64,000 nucleotides of DNA from Solanum dulcamara (GCF_947179165.1 NC_077244.1:12716949-12780948); one strand, 5' to 3'; shown: positions 22,461 to 35,025, counted from the stretch's first letter. Notes: generated from the sequence alone by a model not told the origin. Numbers and translations: made by a program.

Positions 22461-23712
22461 ATTATATGTTTGTATGAATACTTTTCTAGAAAAAATCCGA
22501 AAAACTCAAAAAATCCAAAAAAATCCGAAGTTGAAAAGCCCTAGTTTTATTAGTTTGATTTGATTTATAGATTTAAAAATCTAACAAAAATGATTTAATT
22601 AGATATTTGAAAAACCTGTACCAACTCGATCCATGTATATCTCTAATCTCTATTTCAATCACATATAGCTATATAAATTGAAACGAAAGAAGCAATAAAT
22701 TCCTTCACATCAGTAACACAGAATTAGAAAGAAAAACTAGGTGAGAAGCACTGGTCATGAGGTTTGTAGGACTGAGATTGGAATTGTGACTCAGTAACAA
22801 CTATTACTAGTTTTTTTCTTTCTTTTATTAAAATAAAAAGATAAGGACCTAATGTGCCGGTATTGGACCGTCTTTACCTATTCGGAATATTAAGTCATTA
22901 GATTTGGATCATCTAGATGATACTTTTCTTATTTGTTTGAATAATACTTTATTCTCACCGTTTATTTTTATTTATCTATTTTAAATTTATATTATTAATT
23001 TTTTTTAAAAAAAGAATGTGATACGGTGAAAATTAATATATTTTTATCTTTAATTAGAAGTTGTATGTATAAAGGTGTAGAACTTGAGTTACTTTTGATG
23101 AAGAATACTTTATTTCTAAAGTGAATTTTTCTTAATTTAAAATTCAATTAATTGAATTTTAAAGATAGTAAGGAATGTGACAAAATAAAATCTAAAATAA
23201 GTGGAAAAAAGGACAATAATTCCCACCTCCTACTTATGTTGTGGGTCATTTCTAGGAACAAGGAGTAGAACGAGAATTGGCAATTGGTGGCGTTGTGCAA
23301 ACTTGACTACTAACGATTCACCTTTTTTATTGCTCTAATTTAGTGAAATATTAATTAAGTGAAATGCTTTAAAAATTTATGCATAAAAACTTGAAAAACA
23401 TAAAATATGAACAAAAGGACTACTAATAAAGATTACATTGTAATCGAATTTTACTCATTATTTAATTAAACATTATTATATTGAAAAAGAAAGAGAACTT
23501 TCAAAGTAATCATTCCAATTGTATAGAAAAAAATTAACTTTCAAAGTAATTCACACGACAATAAAAAGAGGTGGATGAGGTCTTTAAAAATTTGAAAAAC
23601 ATAAAATAACCCGCACAAATTTTAGTATTTCCAAATCTTTCAAAAGCATGAATTCAACCCTAGTGTCTCTTTTTTCTTTAAATAATATCCAGAAGAAGGG
23701 AGACTCTCTAAA
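22461..23712. other. AT-rich non-coding DNA
   Basis: No ORF or recognisable domain. 22480-22640 contains repeated aaaatccgaaaa-like words reminiscent of short non-autonomous DNA transposons, but ends could not be set. The rest is A/T-rich sequence. Confidence 0.5.
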
Positions 23713-23983
23713 CACTCCCTCAACCTATTTTAGTTGTTATATTTTTCTTTTCCTTGTTCTTTAAAAAAATTATAGATAAATAAATTATAATTTTTGTGAA
23801 TTTATCCTTATGTCTCTTCAATAAATGACACTTTATTTATGTGATTTATTTATCAATTACTTTCCAGAATAGTCAATATTAAAGGAAAAAAATTAATTAA
23901 TTTATCTTGATTTTATCCAAAGATAGGTACTTTCATATAAGTATTTTTAGTGTTTCTAACAACTAAAATAAGATGGAGGGAGT
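23713..23983. mobile_element. Stowaway-like MITE
   Basis: The ends are inverted repeats: the left begins ACTCCCTCAACCTATTTTAG and the right end, reverse complemented, begins ACTCCCTCCATCTTATTTTA. The two differ by a few bases. Total length about 270 bp, AT-rich, no ORF. The CTCCCTC terminus and TA next to the right end fit Stowaway (Tc1/mariner). The left TA is CA here, so the TSD is imperfect. Confidence 0.7.
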
Positions 23984-24711
23984 AATATTACGAGTGCAAT
24001 ATTAGTAGGCTCTATAATTGTTAGATTCTTTGGTGCATCTAAAACTTGTAAAAGCTTAAATTATGTAAAGACCTTGAAGGTCATTTTTGATAATTTTCAC
24101 AAAATGACCATTTTACCTCTCTTAGTAGTTGCCCCTAGTTATGTTTGATCAATATTCAAAGTTGGTTATGTGAAATCCCTTGAAAAGTTAAGATTTTTGG
24201 AAAGTTTTGTGTTTTGAAGGCTTAAATTGTCAAATAGCGGTTTTCGGTGTCTTTTGGAGTTCCAAGCCTCAGAATAGAATTTTGGTGATTGCATCAGCTC
24301 CGAAATGTGGAATTTAGTCTACAAGAGTTGAAGAAATCATATTTGGAGTTGTTTCGTGGATTTGAGGTCCTAAGTTGGAATTTATTGAGTTTTTGATCCT
24401 AGATTTGACTTTAGTCAACTTTCGGAGTTTGGATGTTCGGAATAGAATTTCGACGACTCTTTTGGATTTAGGGGATGATTCAAGACCTAGAAATAGTTTT
24501 AATTTATTTTTCAAGAGCTCTGAGGGTGTTTTGGTTTCTTTGAGTCCTAAACTAGTTTGGTTGCGACTAAATGGATTCTGGGTCAAGGAGACCTCGAATT
24601 TAGTAGGGTAGCATATATAGTTTGTATGCATGGGATTTCGAACGAATCTCGAGGGTCCATTTAGAAATTTGAGAAGTGGATGATTTTTAAATGTTGTGAT
24701 TTGGTGCCAGG

Positions 24712-24867
24712 CTTCGCTTTTGCGAAGGAAGGGTCGCAAAAGTGACATCCGGTTTAGCAAAGGCATGTCGATTATGCGACAGGAGTCACTAAGGCGGGGT
24801 TCGCTTAAGCGAAACAGTGATCACGAAAGAGACACCTACAAAAGCGACTCTTTGTCGCTTAAGCGAC
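24712..24867. repeat. cluster of perfect GC-rich palindromes in Tekay-2 LTR
   Basis: Four dyads in 156 bp: CTTCGC-TTTT-GCGAAG (24712-24727), TGTCG-ATTATG-CGACA (24766-24781), TTCGCTTAAGCGAA (24800-24813) and GTCGCTTAAGCGAC (24854-24867). The last two are uninterrupted 14-bp palindromes. Extra half-sites (gtcgcaaaag, aaaagcgac) lie between them. Confidence 0.85.
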
Positions 24868-25890
24868 ACCTATATGGGGTTTATTCAGGGTTTTACCACA
24901 TTCCTCCATTATGGGGACCCTAGAGCTCGGATAGGTGAAAGTTGAAGTGATTTTTCAATGCTTTGATTGGGTAAGTGTTTTAAATCAAGAAACCTCTTTA
25001 CCTATCGATTATCTTTTGATTTTAATTCCGAATTATTGATTTTGATCTTCAAATTTTAAATTTTTTCTCAAGACATCAAGTTTTTTAAAATGGTGATTAA
25101 GGACTATTTTGGACTCCATTTTTGAAATGATTTTCGCTAATGAGTTCAAAAAGTTTTAAGGAACATTTTCATATAAAATTTTCATATTTGAGTCTCATTT
25201 TTTTAATTGAATTTTTGAGTCGTTTTGACCCTTTTCCCAAATTTCATGATTTTGTTGTAGTTAGTTTTGGAATTTAATTGAGAATGATTATTTGATGAGA
25301 TTTTGGTGATTTAGACACTATTCGAAAGGGAAAGGCTCAAGTGTGTGATTGATCGAGTATTGATTAAGGCAAGTGAACTTCTAAAATTCTGTAAATCTTG
25401 TAGAATTTTCAAACTTTCTTTCGTTTGTGTGTTGGGAGTAACGAGAAGGAGGTATGGGAATTTAATCAAGTGAATTATCCTTAATGAAAGAACAGGGTTA
25501 ATAAAAAGGCAGTGTATTCTATGATTGTGATCGAAAATGTGAACTTCTTGACTTGAATTTGATTTGAATTCAATGAAATGCTATGATAGCCCTAATGTGA
25601 TTTGTTGAACTTAATGAAATTGTCATTTGTTCATTATTGATAGTGGGAATTGTATTGAAGTACTTTTTCATCGATTGATCCTAATTATGTGATAATGGGG
25701 AAATGAAATGGAGACTTTGATGACTTATAATGATGTAAATGATCTAATTATTGGTGTTGATGTACTATTGATAGTTTGACGTGAATTACTTTGATATTAA
25801 TTGTGTTGTGGTTGTGTACACTATCATACTCTCATTATTTGTGTGAACATGCTTGTTTGCATTCGTTCTGAAACACTGGGATGAGACCCA

Positions 25891-26056
25891 ATTGATGACT
25901 ATGCAGATGGAAAATGGTTCTTGTGATTGTATTACTATGCTGATAGGAAATGATTACGATGATTGATGATTATGCTGATGAGAAATGGTTTCAGCGATGC
26001 CAATGGAAAATAGTTCCAGCGATTGATGATTATGCTGGTGGAAATAGTTCTAACGG
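25891..26056 (+). repeat. tandem array, about 36-bp units, in Tekay-2 LTR
   Basis: Five imperfect units beginning near 25891, 25926, 25962, 25997 (shortened) and 26022, each with the core TATGCTGATGG.AAATGGTTC. The array sits about 350 bp before the double hairpin. Confidence 0.7.
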
Positions 26057-26406
26057 ATACATGGACCTTATACGTCCCCCATGGGTTCCGATCTAAGATA
26101 CAACAGATAAGTATCCTTAGGACAGACAGGCATCACTTTACTTGACATTAAATTGCATTGCATTACATCTTATCTGTCATCATAAAGTTGTGTATATATC
26201 CCTTGTTGTCTCTGTGATTGACATACTTGATACTGATGTGACTTACTCGGTGATGCTGATGAGCTAGTATTGATCTACATTCCATATGAACTGTGTACTC
26301 AATTTGGGCTAATTTTTGTGAAGGTTTATAGTTGTGGAGGTTCGATTAGGATGGAAGTAGTTCTAATGTTCTTTTAGATTTACCATATTTTATTAGTTGG
26401 CTTGCT

Positions 26407-26455
26407 GAGTACCATGTTGTTTGGTACTCACTCCTTGCTATCTACACTTGTGTAG
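26407..26455 (+). promoter_or_regulatory. conserved double hairpin near LTR 3' end (Tekay-2)
   Basis: GAGTACC-N9-GGTACTC (26407-26429) is followed by CTACAC-TT-GTGTAG (26442-26455). Both are perfect inverted repeats. The same pair is found in element C and, slightly degraded, in Tekay-1. It lies about 354 bp before the LTR end. Its role is unknown; an RNA structure in the R/U5 part is a guess. Confidence 0.6.
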
Positions 26456-26812
26456 GTTCTGCGCTCGGACCATGACTCTATATTCCTTTTCCATATCCGA
26501 GGATTTGAGGAGAATTGTGAGGTACATTATTGATGTCAGCGATATCCCCTGTCCCTTTTATTATGCTTTGTTCTATTTGAGAAACAAAAATATTGAAACT
26601 TGTACTTATCTTTCATTTATTTTTATGTAGAGGCTTGTAATAGGACAACTAGTTTTTGGGGGTTATTATAGTTGATTCAGTCTTCCTCTTTTCTATATCT
26701 AATCGATTTAAATTGCTTCCGCATTATTTTCCATAGTTAATTAGGTTTAGGCTGACTTATTTTGGTTGAATTGGATAAGTGTCATCAAACTCAGGTTCGG
26801 TTCATGCCAAAA

Positions 26813-26830
26813 TAGTATTAGAGCCCTAAG
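26813..26830 (+). promoter_or_regulatory. primer-binding site, tRNA-iMet type (mutated)
   Basis: Reads TAGTATTAGAGCCCTAAG, a two-base variant of TGGTATCAGAGC, a few bases inside the LTR end. Confidence 0.65.
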
Positions 26831-26994
26831 TTCAGAGGTCTCACATATGCAAGCCAAGTCTAAATAGAGTCTTGAGGATTGGTACGAAGAGGCTATGAGG
26901 ATGGTTAAAAAACTTCCTTTATTCGCTCTTTCTTATCGTGTGTGGTTATTATTGCTTAGTGTTGATTGTTGCGTTTTGTGTGTTGTTTTGGAAG

Positions 26995-28470
26995 ATACCG
27001 AAAATAAGAGCTTCTATCTTAGGCGGTAGAGGGGAGGCTGTCCCCGAGGCAGTTGTTAAGATCCCTAGCTAGGAGTAGGGGTAGGGCTTGAGCTATAGGT
27101 CATTCTCGTGGAGTGGCACTCAGTAGAGGTTGTGCTCGAAGAGAGACACTACTTAGAAGACATGCTAGAGAGGCTTCTGCTAAGCCACAGATTGATGCTA
27201 GAGAGGACCCGGTCCCTCCTAAGCTTGCTATTGCACCATTGCTTCAGGCCACTTTGATGCGAGTGGTAGGAGCGCTTGAGGGCTTTACACAGAGTATGGG
27301 TGCAATAGGTACACCTCAAGGTTCTCATAATAGACCAAGGGCTCAGACCTCAAAGCAGCATTAGGTCCTGATTGTTTAAGATCAAGTGGGTTAGCCACCA
27401 TTGGTTCCCACACCAGCTGTTGGTGCATGAGTTTCTCCGGAGATAGTTCTGACAGTGAACGACCATCAGTGTTATGAAAGGTTTCAGAAAATAAAACCAC
27501 CCCAGTTTTAGGGTTGTAGAAGCGATGATACTCATGAGTTCTTGAAATTGTACTATGAGATACTTGAGCCAGTGAGGATAGTTTACACCTATGGTGTTCA
27601 TTTTATTGCACTCCAACATCGTGGGTCAACCAGGGAGTGGTAGACGACATTTATGATGTCTAGAATAGTGGGATCTCCTCTGGTTAAGTGGGATGTATTT
27701 GCCAGTGCTTTTGAGGATTGCTTCATTCCATGGAGCGTGTGTAAGGAGAGTAGATTGAGGTTTGAGGGTGTGAACTAGGGTAGCATGTCCGTTGCTGAGT
27801 ATGAGGCATGATTCTGCCAACTGTCTCGACATGCCACAACTTTGATCTCGAATGAGGCAAAGAGAGTCCACAGATTTGTAAAGATACTGACCTTCTCCAT
27901 TAGATGGTTTGTATTCACATTAGCCTGTGACAAGGCTTTCTTCTTATCCATAATGAGCACCTCCAAGGAGGAAGATTTGATGGTTAGAGAGGAGTTTGGG
28001 GATCCTAAGAAGGCCCATACTAGCGGTCAATTTTTCGATGCCTTGTCTGGAGGCAGAGGTTCATATAGGAGTGATAGTTCATTCTAGCGTTAGATACCCG
28101 TCCATGCTTCCATGCCAGGGGCTGAAGGTGGATAAGTATCTAGAGGGTCCAACTATTCTAGCCGACGTGACCATGGTAATTCATCTGGTTTATCACAGTA
28201 GCTCTCCATTCTGAGATCTTGTTATAGTTGTGGGGATCTAGGTTATTTGATGTGACAATTCCCTTTGAAAACTCATTCAGGGCCCTATCATACCTATTCA
28301 GCTTCTCTAGAGAGAGATTCAGAACCTTCATCTAAAGGTCGGGGCAGGGGTTTCAAAGGTAGAGGCGGTAGGGCCTCTAGTAGTAGTGTTATGGTTCACT
28401 AAGGAGGTAGAGGTGCGGTGCAGATGGGTGGCGGCAGGGGAGCTCAGTGTTATGCCTTTCTAAGGAAACC
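26995..28470 (+). pseudogene. Tekay-2 gag, broken
   Basis: The best open piece is 27113-27364, with the R-rich N-terminus and the LMRVVGALEGFTQ block shared with Tekay-1. The capsid domain continues to about 28080 in shifted frames: DDTHEFLKLYYE (about 27527), WSVCKESRLRFEG (about 27733) and EREEFGDPKKA-like sequence (about 27985). The zinc knuckle at about 28217-28262 has lost key residues: histidine reads as tyrosine, the last cysteine as phenylalanine, and a stop lies inside. A glycine/arginine-rich tail (28335-28440) follows. Multiple stops make it non-functional. Confidence 0.75.
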
Positions 28471-28845
28471 CGAGACTGAGGCTTCTGATGTAGTTATCAC
28501 AGGTATCATCCAATTTACCATCGATTTCAGTCTATGTTATTTGATCCAGGATCTACATTCTCCAATCTGTCTACCTATTTTACATTTGGATTTGATTTGA
28601 CATGTGATCGTATGTCTGTGTCTATTCATGTTTCAATACTTATAGGTGAGCCCTTAGTGGTGGATCGAGTGTATCAATCTGGTCTTATTTTGTTGGTCGG
28701 GTATGATACTTGAGTAGACATGATTATTCTGGGGATGGTAGATTTTAATGTTATATTAATATAGAATATCTCTCTCCTTATCGTGCGATTCCTGATTGTT
28801 ATGCTAAGATTGTGACCTTAGTGATAAGTGGTGTCCCGAAGATCG
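28471..28845 (+). pseudogene. Tekay-2 protease, broken
   Basis: Retropepsin-like region carrying the LFDPGST active-site block (about 28537-28560), the family's usual DPGST form of the aspartic D(S/T)G motif. It continues with FGFDLTCDRMSV and DMIILGMVDFNVIL. One TGG codon reads TGA, and a frameshift follows the DFNVIL block before the LSPYRAIPDCYAKI-like sequence. Element A cuts the frame at 28846. Confidence 0.75.
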
Positions 28846-31055
28846 TGTCACACCTCGAAAGGGTACCCTAGATGTGTCCAACACTCAAAGACCATTGCTA
28901 GTCCCCAAAGCGAACCACTTGTACGATCACACATTCAATCAATTAGCGGAAGACTCAATGCATTAACAATAGACGTTCTATTGGGCTAACTAATTCAACA
29001 ACTCAAATAAAATAATAGTTGTAGTTAGATAATCATTGAAAAACCAACCCAATCTCATAAATAAAAGTTTGAGCAAAACAGACTCAAAAGGAACATCGAC
29101 TCTAATCTACTCAGCCTATGTCTATGAAGCCTCTATCAACTATTCTAGAAGGTGCCGATACAAGCCCACAGCTACCTCGAAAGAAACTACTTTTAAAAAA
29201 TGAATGAAATAATTCTGGTTACACAAAAATCAAGAAGGCCTCACCAATATCAGGAGGGGAATGGATCTTCAACGGTACTCTTGTCGAGGATCTCTAATAC
29301 CTGTTCAGCATCATAAAATAATACAAGACAAATGTCGTCAGTACATGGAATGTACGAGTATGTAATATAGCTGAAAGGGAACTTACTCAAAGATACTCAA
29401 CTCGACTTAAGGAACTCAACTATGAAAATAACTCAACTCAATAAAGATACAAGTTTAAAAATATGCAATGTCTTTCGGTCAACTCAATCATAGTTTTTCA
29501 AATTGGCTCAATCGTATGCAATCTCAATCAAATCAAATCATTCATTTTGTATTATTATTAGTTCGTTTCTCTAACAAAAAACCATCACTATATGAGAGAT
29601 TGATATACAACGAAGCGGTGTTGTTACCACACCCGTCCAATACTTTGCTAGGGTAATGGATGAATCACTATCATTGGATCCACAATCAATCAAAGTCCAT
29701 TATTTTGGGACTTAAGAGGTTTAACCCTCCATCCTACACTGGCTATGTAGTTCATTGAATTTGAGTTGTAACTATACTCTTACCCAAATAGGTACTCAAT
29801 ATTACTCTCAAAATATATGATGATCATATCTATCAAGTAAAATATTCAAATCATCTCATCTGATCTGATTGGACCCTTTTCAAAACTAAGTCTAATCTCA
29901 AATCATCATGCTTTTTCATTAAAAGAAATTATGCTATCAAGCTCAATCAAATATCCTCAAAATTCTATCTCAAACAATCATTTATACTCAAACTACTTAG
30001 GTTTAATTAATAACACTTTTAAAGACTTCTCAAACTCAACTCATTCATATATAAGTTTAAATCACTCTCTTCATCAATGCATAAAAACACTCATCTTTAC
30101 TCAAAAATATATATGTAAAATTCATAATAATCAAGTCAATTAGGGTTCAAGGGAAAGTAGCCATTAACAACAATTCCAAATAAGTAAGAGATAGAAAACA
30201 ACAATAATCTAAATGCATAATTATACGGAACTCAATAGAAGAAGAATTAACTCTTTTAGAATTCAAAAAATCGGGTTAGACTTAACTCATTATAAATAAT
30301 AGATAGAATTTATACTTTGGAAGCGTGGACGAACTCAATCCAACGTGATGAATAGCCTTACATACTTGGAAGTCGAAGGGACGATCGAGGCTTGAAGGAA
30401 TGGCTTGAAAACCTTGAACTTTTGCTTTCTTTCTTCTCTCCAATTCTCTTTTCTCAACTTTCTAAGTGTTAAATGAGAGAACATACCCTTTGGGTATTGA
30501 TAAGGGACGAATTTTAGTCCAAAATGGCTTGGGGTAAGTTTGGGAAAGATGGACAAGGTATGGAATGACCTTCCTTAAGATAATATCTAAAAAATAAGGT
30601 CGGGTGCACTATTGGCATGTCGCCTTAGGCCCCAAACTGCTGCGGCTTATTTCAGGTGCACTGGTGGCGCGCCATCCCAGGCCTGAAAGTGCAGCACTAG
30701 TCTCCGATAAAACGGTCATAATATTTTACTCTAAACTCAGAATGAGCCAAACTTAGTGGCGTCGGAGAAAAGACTCAAAGACCTTTAATTTTGGGCCACC
30801 TCTCTTAATATTATGACAGTTACGGTCATTTGAAGTTAATCCTTGTATGATCTTATACGAAAACTCAATCGGTAAAGGATCTTTGAATTTGACTTAATAC
30901 AAGAGGTTTCTTAGGACCTTAATTTACCTCTAATACAGTTCAAATACTTAGAAGTTGATACCATAACATAAATACAATTAGATTTCATCAGGCTCAGGCC
31001 TATACGAATAAGAAGAATGGCTCAGGTCTTAGCTTAAATTTTTTTGGGTATAACA
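28846..31055 (-). repeat. 3' LTR of element A
   Basis: Plus-strand ends TGTCACACCTCG and GGGTATAACA. It contains the AGGGTACCCT palindrome (28860-28869) near its terminus and a GC-rich patch at 30600-30710 with the perfect palindrome TGGCGCGCCA (30665-30674). Confidence 0.85.
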
Positions 31056-34000
31056 ATATTTCCCCCTTGAGATCATTCGTCCTTAAATGATAACCAAGCT
31101 AGGAAAATACACAAGACACGAGCAAAAATTAAGAACTCAGATACTCAAACAATAAATCCATCATTACTCGAACTCAAGAATACTCATCATATAATTAAAC
31201 TCTGAATGAACATCAACTCTAAGATAGGAGAAAGGAATATTACCATCAATATCATCATTGGAAGGCACGAATGCAATGCAAGAACTCAAAGACTGAAGCT
31301 CGTGAATAACTCACTCAATTAATCAAAATCAAGAAGGTACTATCTTAGAAATAGGAATAAGAACATCACCTTCAACATCAAAACTGAAGAAAAAAATGAG
31401 AGGAGGGCTATAATCTCCAATATTTTAATCAAAACTTCTCATAACTTTGGGAAAGAGGCTTATGAGCCTGATATAAAAGTATGGCAATTGTGAATTAAGG
31501 GACATGACCGATAGCATTCGAGATTAAATAATCTTCTTTCTACATACAACTCTTTCTAGGCTACAACTTATAACTCCCAGAAGGATACATATGAATACCT
31601 TCACAACGGCCTAGGACTCCAAGTCTAACTGCATGCTCTTATTATGTTCAAGCCTAATGCTAAGTTACAAGGTACTACACATGATATAATTAGGCTAATC
31701 TAGACAAAAGCGTTATGTTTTATACCTCTATAGGACCTTATCTCAAGAGTACTACTCCTTTCCATTACAGTCAACCAACCTCGAGTAAAAATCAAGAAAC
31801 ACCTAATGCATTGTACATTTATCCACATGCCATCAATACCACATTCAAGCCTAGTTCTATAACCATCCCAATATACTTACTTAAACCCTTAACATGAAAT
31901 CTTCAATATCCTAATGCAATCACTCACATAATGACAACCACACATGCAAGCCTATCATTCTAACTCCTTTATGGATTATTTGAAGTCAACATCTCTTAAG
32001 AATTTCCATGTCTACCTTAGAATATTTATTCCCACAATTGCATTAACTCCTACAAAAGGGCACACCAACATACTCTTACCAGTCTATTGAACACAACAAG
32101 ATTCCATCTTGCTATTTGTCCATGTCTATAAGCTTAATTGGAATAAACATACACAACTATCAAAATAAGGGACACCCACTTAGTCTTATCTGCCATAACT
32201 CATCTACTATCATCAATGTCACTATCAAGATTGAAAAGAAAGGATCACTGAAAGGGCTTAGAGCGAGAGATCATAAGCATAATTCATTAAAAAATCTAAA
32301 CTAAGAGCATTCATAATGTAACATGATCTCACTAGATTTTTAAATCCTATCATGAGTTTATGAAACTGAGCATACTCCAAAACATGAAAGCATATATCAT
32401 GTCCCATATAACATATGGCTGAAAATTCATAGATTCAAGGAATAAGATTAGAATAGCTGAATGAAGCTACCACTTTTCACTCTAGGACCTGAGCATAAAC
32501 ATAAATCAACATGAAGTGCATAGGTCAGGACCATGGGTATAACGCTCATACACAAGACAGGTTTAGGGTATTACCTCTACTGCAGTATAAGGAAAGTAAG
32601 AGATGGAAATACACTGATGTCTCATTCTGGTCAACTCAAGTCATTACTTCTTAAAATTCAAGACCCACTTTGGTTCTTTACTTCATCATCTCCCCCTTAG
32701 CTCGAACGTCACTACCCTGAGCTTGTGGACTGATTCCCTATACTTAGCTATAAGCACACTTCTCTACACTATGGAGTATCACTATTCATAAGAACATTTA
32801 AACTCTCCAATTATACTATGCCCGGAGATACCAAACTACTAAAAGGGCCTCATTCCAAGATACTTCTCTTAACCTCCTTCTATCTTTTAGGCATCTTGCT
32901 ATACTTGCTTCTCTTATTGGCACACTCATCCACTTTTTTTAACTCTTATGATCTAACCCCTTATCTTTAGCCTACTAATAGTCATTTTTTAAGTTCTCAT
33001 ATTTCTAACTTAGTTGAAGGAAACCTAAACTATACAAGGAGACTCATCATCATATATATCTAACCCCTTCGACCAAATTCTTTTGGATACTATATAAGAT
33101 ATAACTCTTACCTCAACCTTCTTCCCATTGGTAACTAACATATACTAACTAGGCACCAATAGCAAATCATAAACTTAGAGCCTTATACAATTATATACTA
33201 TCTTTGATACACATCTTAAGCCTCTTCTTACCTAATGACTTAGCCATATTTCACAATTTTCATCTAAGAGTCATATACACCACACTCATCGCATCACACT
33301 TCTTATAAGTCAATATTTTAATTTCTCTCATACGCTAGGCCAAGCCTACTAAAGAAAATCTCAAAACCAACACTATCACTCTCATAGTGTTATCTCTTTT
33401 TCACAATGCTCTTCTAAAATTCAAGCTTAGTGACTAGTACTAAACATGCACATCCTCCCACTCCTCACATACTTCACTGACTTACAGCTACTAGATAAAA
33501 TTAAGGAATATTAGACCACTTAAAACCTCATGACAAGTAATTGATCATCTCACAGTTTGTCTAATTTTATCTATCACCACATCTCCCTTCACAACCTAAG
33601 TACTATTTACCCTTAATTATACCACCTAACCTAGTCAAACTCATAATTCTATAAATATCACGGGATCTCCCAAATAAAATCATATGCCTAGCTTAGATCT
33701 ATCAACTTATGACTACTCCTTTCTTCCATTCAACCTCTACTTGGTCTTTACTATCACACTAACACACCAATATATCTCCTTTATAGGTTCCAATATACTC
33801 TAACTCATTCTAGCCAACAACTATTCCTCTACCTTCTATCATGAAAGCTACACAGTGTTTACTACTATTTAGTCAAAGTTAAAGGGACTTGACTTCTAAC
33901 CCCATTTCTTATCTAATAGACACCTAACTCTGGGTACATTCCTCAATCAACCACTATCTCACTATTTGGGTTCTACTACTCTAGCTCCATCTTTCTAGCT

Positions 34001-34529
34001 CTAGGATCATTCTACGAATTATAGCTTCCCATGCTTCAAATCATATTCCATAGGATGGTGAAACTAATCATTTAGAGACATCAATTTTTGCTCAAGGATA
34101 ATATTTGAATAAAGGTTTAGAGATGAGAGTATGGGAGTATATCTTGTTATGTCTCAATGCACGATTCATATGAATAATGATGCATTCTCTCAAATCAATA
34201 GACTTATGCACACTAATTGACTCCTCTCAAGCCCAATGCAGTTTCTTTAACTTCTAAATACTTTATCCGAACGTAACTCATCAATAAAGATCTGAGCTTT
34301 ACTATTCCAACCACCTTGAGTATAAGAGGTAATTGAATGGATCTGAGAAATGCACGAATCTGGAAAAGTTTCTTAAGGGATAACTCTGTTGCATGATTTA
34401 GGATTTGAAAGAAGGGAAACTTTTTATTAAATGTATATAGTCTCTCATTTATATAAGTGGTCCCCTCAAAATCATAAATAGCATCTTACAGACACTACTT
34501 CATAGACTCCCTAGGACTATTTAACTCTA
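31056..34529 (-). other. non-coding internal region of element A
   Basis: About 3.5 kb rich in A, C and T on the plus strand with no ORF resembling gag or pol. Parts resemble the internal region of element B: the opening ttcgtcct block, and stretches near 34130-34380 and 43300-43560. Confidence 0.65.
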
Positions 34530-34542
34530 TACTCTGACATCA
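34530..34542 (-). promoter_or_regulatory. primer-binding site, tRNA-iMet type, of element A (mutated)
   Basis: The minus strand reads TGATGTCAGAGTA, a diverged form of TGGTATCAGAGCA, four bases inside the 5' LTR. Confidence 0.6.
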
Positions 34543-35008
34543 AGTTTGTCACACCCCAAGAGGGTACCCTAGGAGTGGCCGGTACTCGAAGACCATTGCT
34601 GGTCCCCAAGCAAACCACTTGGTATAATCACATATTCAATCAATCAGTGGAAGACTCAATCTAGTAACAAGATATGTTCTAGTGGGATAACCAATTCAAT
34701 AACTCAAATAAAATAACAGTGTTAATTGGACAATCTTTGAAAAATCAACCTAATCTCATAAATAAAGTTAGAGAAAAATAGACTTGAAAGGAACATCAAC
34801 TTCAATCTACTCAGTTTATGTCTATCAAGTCTTTATCAACTATTTTAGAAGGTACCTAGATAAGCCCACGGCTACATCAAAAGAAACTACTCAAAATAAA
34901 GGAATGACATAATTCTGGTTCCTCCGAAAACAAGGAGGTCTCACCACTATCAAGAAGGAAATAGATATTCAATGGTACTCTTGTCAAGGATCACTAATGC
35001 ATATGTCT

Positions 35009-35025
35009 GCATCATAAAATGATGC
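35009..35025 (-). promoter_or_regulatory. conserved hairpin GCATCAT-AAA-ATGATGC (element A)
   Basis: A perfect 7-bp inverted repeat with a 3-nt loop. The same hairpin is in B (39244-39260) and E (62346-62362, loop GAA). In B and E it is followed by GTCC-AAAT-GGAC. It lies about 460-480 bp from the LTR 3' end in all three. Confidence 0.6.

Larger units (their letters stand above)
24064..26809 (+). repeat. 5' LTR of Tekay-2
   Basis: Starts TGTAAAGACC and ends TTCATGCCA beside the primer site. It contains, in order, a palindrome cluster (24712-24867), a TATA-like CTATATGG near 24870, a 36-bp tandem array (25891-26056) and a double hairpin (26407-26455). Related to 11029-13602. Confidence 0.75.

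Noticed and set aside
24314..24923. 150-residue minus-strand ORF and neighbouring plus-strand ORFs in the Tekay-2 LTR
   Set aside because: They lie in the LTR promoter half, have no recognisable domain and have no counterpart in the Tekay-1 LTR.
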